64,000 nucleotides of DNA, from NCBI RefSeq assembly GCF_008806325.1, contig NZ_WACR01000004.1, positions 124,001 to 188,000 on the forward strand, in the 5' to 3' direction. The notes under the pieces were generated by a model. It was not told the DNA's origin. It did no database searches and saw only the letters and a program-made list of their open reading frames with translations. This DNA comes from Salibacter halophilus. GTDB taxonomy: Bacteria > Bacteroidota > Bacteroidia > Flavobacteriales_G > Salibacteraceae. Positions 60,194 through 64,000 of this stretch are shown one piece after another; the first letter of the stretch is position 1, and each line of letters opens with the position of its first letter. The position numbers were made by a program, and so were the translations under genes.

Positions 60194-61353
60194 CGCGCAA
60201 CGAACAGATAAAATGGTTTAAAGAGCAGGAAACGCCTTTTTACTTTTACGATTTGGAAAAACTCCGCATGGTGCTCAAAGCCCTCGATCACGAAATGGAT
60301 CAATACGGCTATCACATGCATTATGCGCTCAAGGCAAATGCGAACTTCAAGGTTCTCACCGAAATGATCGACCACGGTTACGGTGCTGATTGTGTGAGTG
60401 GAGGAGAAGTAAAACGTGCACTGGAAGCGGGATTCGATCCGCAGAAAGTCGTGTTTGCCGGAGTAGGTAAGAGCGATAGCGAGATTAAATACGCGCTGGA
60501 AAATGAAATCGGTTGTTTCAATGTTGAATCGCTCGAGGAACTCGAAGTGATCGAGGAGCTCGCAAAAGAGATGAATAAAACCGCAAACATCGCCCTTCGT
60601 CTCAATCCGGATGTGGACGCCAAAACGCATCACTACATCACGACTGGTTTGAATGAGAATAAATTTGGGTTAAATCCAAACGATCTCGACAGCACGCTGG
60701 CTCTTCTCAAGAAATCGAAAAATTTGACATTCAAAGGAATTCATTTTCACATCGGTAGTCAGATCACGGAGTTGAGTGCGTTCAAGCACCTCTGCCTCAA
60801 AGCGAACGACTTTTTGCAGTGGTTCCGCGATCACAAACTCAAAGTAGAGTGGGTGAATGTTGGTGGCGGACTCGGAATCGATTACGAAAATCCGGATGAA
60901 AAACTCATCCCTGATTTTGCGAACTTCTTCCGTATTTTCCACCAGTTTTTGAACCTGGAAAACGGTCAGAGCCTGCATTTCGAACTCGGTAGGGCAATCG
61001 TAGCTCAAATGGGTGAGTTCATAACACGTGTGCTCTATATCAAAAAAGGGATTTCGCGCTCTTTTGCCATTGTAGATGGCGGGATGAGTGAACTGATAAG
61101 ACCTGCACTTTACCAGGCTTTTCACAAGATTGAAAATCTTTCTCAAAAAGGCGACCCCGATCACAAGTACGATGTGGTGGGCCCCATTTGTGAAACATCA
61201 GATACTTTTGGAAAACAAGTATCTTTACCCAAAACCAAACGAGGCGATTTGATCTCGGTCAGATCCTCAGGTGCTTACGGAGAAGTAATGGCGAGCCAGT
61301 ACAACCTCCGCGGACCTCTAAAAATTTTAACGTCAGATGATGAAATGGATTAA
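60190..61353 (+). CDS. lysA: Diaminopimelate decarboxylase
   Basis: PLP enzyme making lysine from meso-diaminopimelate. 387 residues. The PLP lysine is Lys 48 in HYALKANAN, followed by GADCVSGGEVKRALEAG, GIHFHIGSQI, NVGGGLGIDY, ELGRAIVAQMGEFITRVL and the CETSDTFGKQ substrate motif. Overlaps lysC by 4 bp and the peptidase by 17 bp. Two GGTCAGANCC copies (60964 and 61257) encode GQS and VRS, in two different frames of the repeat. Confidence 0.95.
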   Translation: MTRNEQIKWFKEQETPFYFYDLEKLRMVLKALDHEMDQYGYHMHYALKANANFKVLTEMIDHGYGADCVSGGEVKRALEAGFDPQKVVFAGVGKSDSEIKYALENEIGCFNVESLEELEVIEELAKEMNKTANIALRLNPDVDAKTHHYITTGLNENKFGLNPNDLDSTLALLKKSKNLTFKGIHFHIGSQITELSAFKHLCLKANDFLQWFRDHKLKVEWVNVGGGLGIDYENPDEKLIPDFANFFRIFHQFLNLENGQSLHFELGRAIVAQMGEFITRVLYIKKGISRSFAIVDGGMSELIRPALYQAFHKIENLSQKGDPDHKYDVVGPICETSDTFGKQVSLPKTKRGDLISVRSSGAYGEVMASQYNLRGPLKILTSDDEMD

Positions 61354-63694
61354 TATTCTTTTTGCGTTGTGTCTTTTCCAATCGGTTACGGCACAGGAGT
61401 GGACTTGCTATTTGAACGATGAAAAAGCACAACCGCGTGAGCGACTTGTCGATTTCAAACACATTGAGCTCGATATTGAAATTATGCCTTATCAGCATTT
61501 GGTGAAAGGAAGAGCTACGTTTGATATTGAACCACTGGCCATTCCAACTGATTCTATTTGGCTGGATGCTCCCGATATTTCGGTTTTGGGTGTGAGTTCT
61601 GACCAAAACGACTCTATAGCTTTCACGCAAAACCGCGAAGGAATAGCGATAAAATTAGAGAGCCCTATTCAGCCGGGCGGAATGTTCAAATTGTATGTCG
61701 ATTACAGCGCTCACCCGCAAAAAGGATTGTATTTCGTTGGTTGGAAAGACTCAGCCGATGTTCGTCAAATTTGGACGCAGGGACAGGGAATTGACAACCG
61801 TCACTGGCTCCCACATTTTGATTACATGGCTGAAAAGCAAACGACTGAGTTGATCGTGAAGTTTCCAAAAGGCTATCCGCTCTTGAGCAACGGGAAACTG
61901 GTTTCTAAAAAGGATGATGGCGATAAAACAACGTGGCATTACAAGATGGAAAAGCCACACTCCAGTTATTTGTTGATGTTGGCTGCGGGAACTTACGAGA
62001 GTGATACGATTACTAATGCACGCGGACTCGAAATTTCGCAGTGGTATTATAAAGGTCAGGAAGATATGGTTCCTTACACCTACAAAGGAACTAAAGAAAT
62101 GACAGAGGTGATCACCGACTTCATGGGAGTCGATTATCCGTGGGATCGCTACAGCATGGTACCAACACGAAATTACCTTTACGGAGGAATGGAAAATACT
62201 ACGGCTACCATTTTTGCTGAGACTTTTGTTTGTGATAGCCTTCAATACCATGATAAAAACTTCGTGTATGTCAATGCGCATGAATTTGCTCACCAGTGGT
62301 TTGGCGATTTAGTGACATCAGTAAGTCCGGAAGCTCACTGGATTCACGAAGGTTTTGCAACTTTTTTCCATCATTACTGGCTTGGCGAGTTCTTTGGAAA
62401 AGATGAATACTACAAACAATTAGATATTTATCGTTCAGCGAGCTTTGCTGCCAGTGAGAAGAACATCAGGCCGATATCGCACAGTGGAGCGGGAAGTGCG
62501 CGCCACTATTTCAAAGCATCAATCGTGATTGAAATGCTGCGCCAGGAACTGGGCGAAGACGCTTTTAGGACAACGCTCACCGAGTTCCTTAAACGCTACG
62601 CCCACAAAACGGTGAGCTCTGAAGATTTCCTCAGAACCGTTTACGATGTTACCGGAAAACCGATGAACTGGTTCTGGGATCAGTGGGTTTACAGAGGAGG
62701 AGAACCAATGGTCAGAGCCGAACTCACCAAAAAATGGGGTAAATCATATCTCATTTTAGAGCAAACACAACCCGATTCATTCGGAACATTTCGCCTGCCG
62801 ATGAACATGAAGTTCGCGGTTGATGGATCTGACCGTGAAATGGGCATAGATTTTAATGCCAGAAAAGACACGGTTGAACTTTCTTTTGATGTTAAAGATG
62901 TGGATTATTTTATTCTGGATAACGCGCACAAACTGCTGATGCAGGAAGATAAGCAACAAAAAGAGGAACAATGGTTGAATCAGATGCTCAATGATAACCA
63001 TCCGATGGACGTTGTGCAGGCGATGCGAAATTTGGAACTCACAGATTACGATAAAGAGTTGAAAAAACTCTTTGAAAAGAGCGAATTTGATTTTGTGAAA
63101 ATCAAGCTCATTTCGATGGTCAGTGAGAATAAAGAGTTGGTTGACGATTTATTGAAATTAGTTAAAGAGGAATCTGTAGAGGTGCGCAAAGCTTATGTGG
63201 AAAACTGTAAAGTTACTAATGTGGGTTTCCTCGAAACTCAATTGATTGCACCGAGCTATGAGTTGCGCAGGGAAGCTCTGAAAAAAATAATTGAAGCAGA
63301 TCGCGAGAATGCTGAAACCTACATGCGCATCACGGAGGAACTAAAAACAGATCACCAATTTTTGTACAGGATGGATTGGCTTCATTTGGCTCATTCGGTA
63401 GAGTACATTACTGAGGAAAAGTTCATCAGCGAAATGGAAAAATATTCTGGTCCGGGATATGATTTTGTGACGCGAAATAGAGCTTTGATGATTTTAAGGG
63501 CTAAAAATATCCAATCTGAAAAAGTTATCGACAACGCGATGGATGCCGCTCAATCTTTCAACAGGAGCTTGCGCAGCAGCGGTTGTCAGTACTTGAAAGA
63601 CCTTGATGAAGACACGAGAAAAGAACTTTTGCAGAAAGTTATGCTGAGTAGCAATAGTTTGAAAATTAAAAGGTTAGAGCGTTGTTTGAAATAA
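61337..63694 (+). CDS. M1-family metallo-aminopeptidase, secreted
   Basis: 785 residues with a signal peptide (ILFALCLFQSVTAQ). N-terminal beta domain, then the catalytic domain with YGGMEN (GGMEN at 283-287) and the zinc motif HEFAH (315-319) with the distal Glu 338 in HWIHEGFA. The C-terminal 240 residues are helical repeats. Cleaves N-terminal residues from peptides, probably in the periplasm. It overlaps lysA by 17 bp, an odd partner functionally. GGTCAGANCC copies at 62709 and 62825 are inverted, about 110 bp apart. Confidence 0.92.
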   Translation: MMKWINILFALCLFQSVTAQEWTCYLNDEKAQPRERLVDFKHIELDIEIMPYQHLVKGRATFDIEPLAIPTDSIWLDAPDISVLGVSSDQNDSIAFTQNREGIAIKLESPIQPGGMFKLYVDYSAHPQKGLYFVGWKDSADVRQIWTQGQGIDNRHWLPHFDYMAEKQTTELIVKFPKGYPLLSNGKLVSKKDDGDKTTWHYKMEKPHSSYLLMLAAGTYESDTITNARGLEISQWYYKGQEDMVPYTYKGTKEMTEVITDFMGVDYPWDRYSMVPTRNYLYGGMENTTATIFAETFVCDSLQYHDKNFVYVNAHEFAHQWFGDLVTSVSPEAHWIHEGFATFFHHYWLGEFFGKDEYYKQLDIYRSASFAASEKNIRPISHSGAGSARHYFKASIVIEMLRQELGEDAFRTTLTEFLKRYAHKTVSSEDFLRTVYDVTGKPMNWFWDQWVYRGGEPMVRAELTKKWGKSYLILEQTQPDSFGTFRLPMNMKFAVDGSDREMGIDFNARKDTVELSFDVKDVDYFILDNAHKLLMQEDKQQKEEQWLNQMLNDNHPMDVVQAMRNLELTDYDKELKKLFEKSEFDFVKIKLISMVSENKELVDDLLKLVKEESVEVRKAYVENCKVTNVGFLETQLIAPSYELRREALKKIIEADRENAETYMRITEELKTDHQFLYRMDWLHLAHSVEYITEEKFISEMEKYSGPGYDFVTRNRALMILRAKNIQSEKVIDNAMDAAQSFNRSLRSSGCQYLKDLDEDTRKELLQKVMLSSNSLKIKRLERCLK

Positions 63695-63789
63695 TTGCTT
63701 TAATTTATAGGTAGTCACATTGAAAGCATTAATTTTGCAAAATTCAAATCGCGACTCATTTTGAGTTAAAAGTAGGATTAAACAATTGA

Positions 63790-63824
63790 GGAGTCATTCC
63801 ACACACGGAGTGACTCCTTTTTTG
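63790..63824 (+). terminator. Terminator of the lysC-lysA-peptidase unit
   Basis: GGAGTCATTCC (63790-63800) and GGAGTGACTCC (63807-63817), loop ACACAC, one G-T pair, followed by T-run to 63824. Confidence 0.9.
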
Positions 63825-63879
63825 TTGATAAAAATGGAAGTGGCTTTATGAAGCTGTATTTTTGCACAAATATTCGATT

Positions 63880-64000
63880 ATGAGTAAATCATTTTTAGTA
63901 AAAACACTCCGTTATTCAGCTCTTTTGGAAGGGCTTTCATTGCTTTTACTTTTGTTTATTGCAATGCCGTTGAAGTACATGTTTGATCAGCCGTTGATGG
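63880..64000 (+). CDS. DUF3817 membrane protein (5' part)
   Basis: The window ends after 40 codons. The start MSKSFLVKTLRYSALLEGLS followed by LLLLLFIAMPLKYMFDQPLM matches DUF3817 (LEGxSxLLL...MPLKY). TATTTTTG at 63857-63864 is a likely -7 element, 15 nt before the ATG. Confidence 0.8.
   Translation, partial: MSKSFLVKTLRYSALLEGLSLLLLLFIAMPLKYMFDQPLM

Larger units (their letters stand above)
1236..62834. repeat. Dispersed 10-bp repeat GGTCAGANCC, 36 perfect copies
   Basis: Forward copies start at 1236, 5727, 7445, 11014, 14732, 16146, 20216, 21087, 22236, 25164, 30730, 33146, 36354, 37371, 44433, 57864, 60964, 61257 and 62709. Reverse copies (GGNTCTGACC) start at 1253, 4448, 6566, 9594, 12447, 16440, 18974, 21507, 26491, 35296, 36831, 41842, 45264, 46733, 53156, 55619 and 62825. 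The N is A, G or T about equally and C three times. The base before the motif is C or T in 35 of 36, and the 2-4 bases before that are AT-rich. Thirty-two copies are inside genes and four are intergenic. Relative to transcription 15 are sense and 17 antisense. Positions were found by eye. See findings for interpretation. Confidence 0.9.

Noticed and set aside
1-64000. Search for CRISPR arrays, prophage, integrase or insertion-sequence genes
   Set aside because: No regularly spaced repeats, no phage structural or integrase-like proteins, and no transposase were seen in any frame.

Overview
The window is a chromosomal segment of a Bacteroidota bacterium, most likely a free-living marine-type member of the Flavobacteriales. 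Evidence: gliding-motility genes gldF and gldG; a secreted protein with a C-terminal Por/type IX secretion sorting domain; Rho with a long disordered N-terminal insert; families typical of the phylum (DUF4293, DUF4199, DUF983, DUF3817, DUF4340, choice-of-anchor proteins); and promoters of the Bacteroidota type (TTG, about 19 nt, TAnnTTTG). There is no prophage, intact insertion sequence, integron or CRISPR array. It is mostly core genome.

Layout. 0-3 kb: proline operon proC-proB-proA (minus). 3-7.7 kb: OprD-like porin with a possible small overlapping ORF, mscL, and a PadR-PspC envelope operon with a clear palindromic operator. 7.8-10.4 kb: envelope proteins and lipoproteins of unknown function. 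10.5-16.5 kb: acs, a bacterial relative of the PCIF1 adenine methyltransferase, a large choice-of-anchor I exoprotein, dgkA. 16.8-24.4 kb: TolC-like protein, DUF4139 protein, HAD phosphatase, aldo/keto reductase, small membrane proteins. 24.5-28.4 kb: phenylacetyl-CoA epoxidase, with paaE divergent from paaABCD; paaH and paaG lie at 35-37 kb, so this strain probably degrades phenylacetate aerobically. 28.4-29.0 kb: HepT/MntA toxin-antitoxin pair, then nhaA and a fused FAD/Fe-S dehydrogenase. 33.5-34.1 kb: non-coding cluster of repeats. 37-46 kb: mscS, two outer-membrane proteins, fabG, a VWA-like membrane protein, DUF4199-rho, DUF4293, a phosphoesterase. 46-51 kb: truA, an ABC exporter, ffh-folD. 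51-58.8 kb: multi-PAS histidine kinase, tRNA-Arg(CCG), dnaN, gldF-gldG-DUF4340. 58.9-64 kb: lysC-lysA-M1 aminopeptidase, and the start of a DUF3817 gene.

The most striking signal is not a gene. The 10-bp word GGTCAGANCC, almost always preceded by C or T, occurs 36 times by my hand count (19 forward, 17 reverse), about once per 1.8 kb, where about 0.2-0.5 would be expected by chance. It lies inside genes of unrelated function in several reading frames and with no strand preference. One inverted pair forms a hairpin between proB and proA. This is how DNA uptake sequences of Neisseria and Haemophilus behave, and I know of no such sequence described for Bacteroidota. Its function here is inference.
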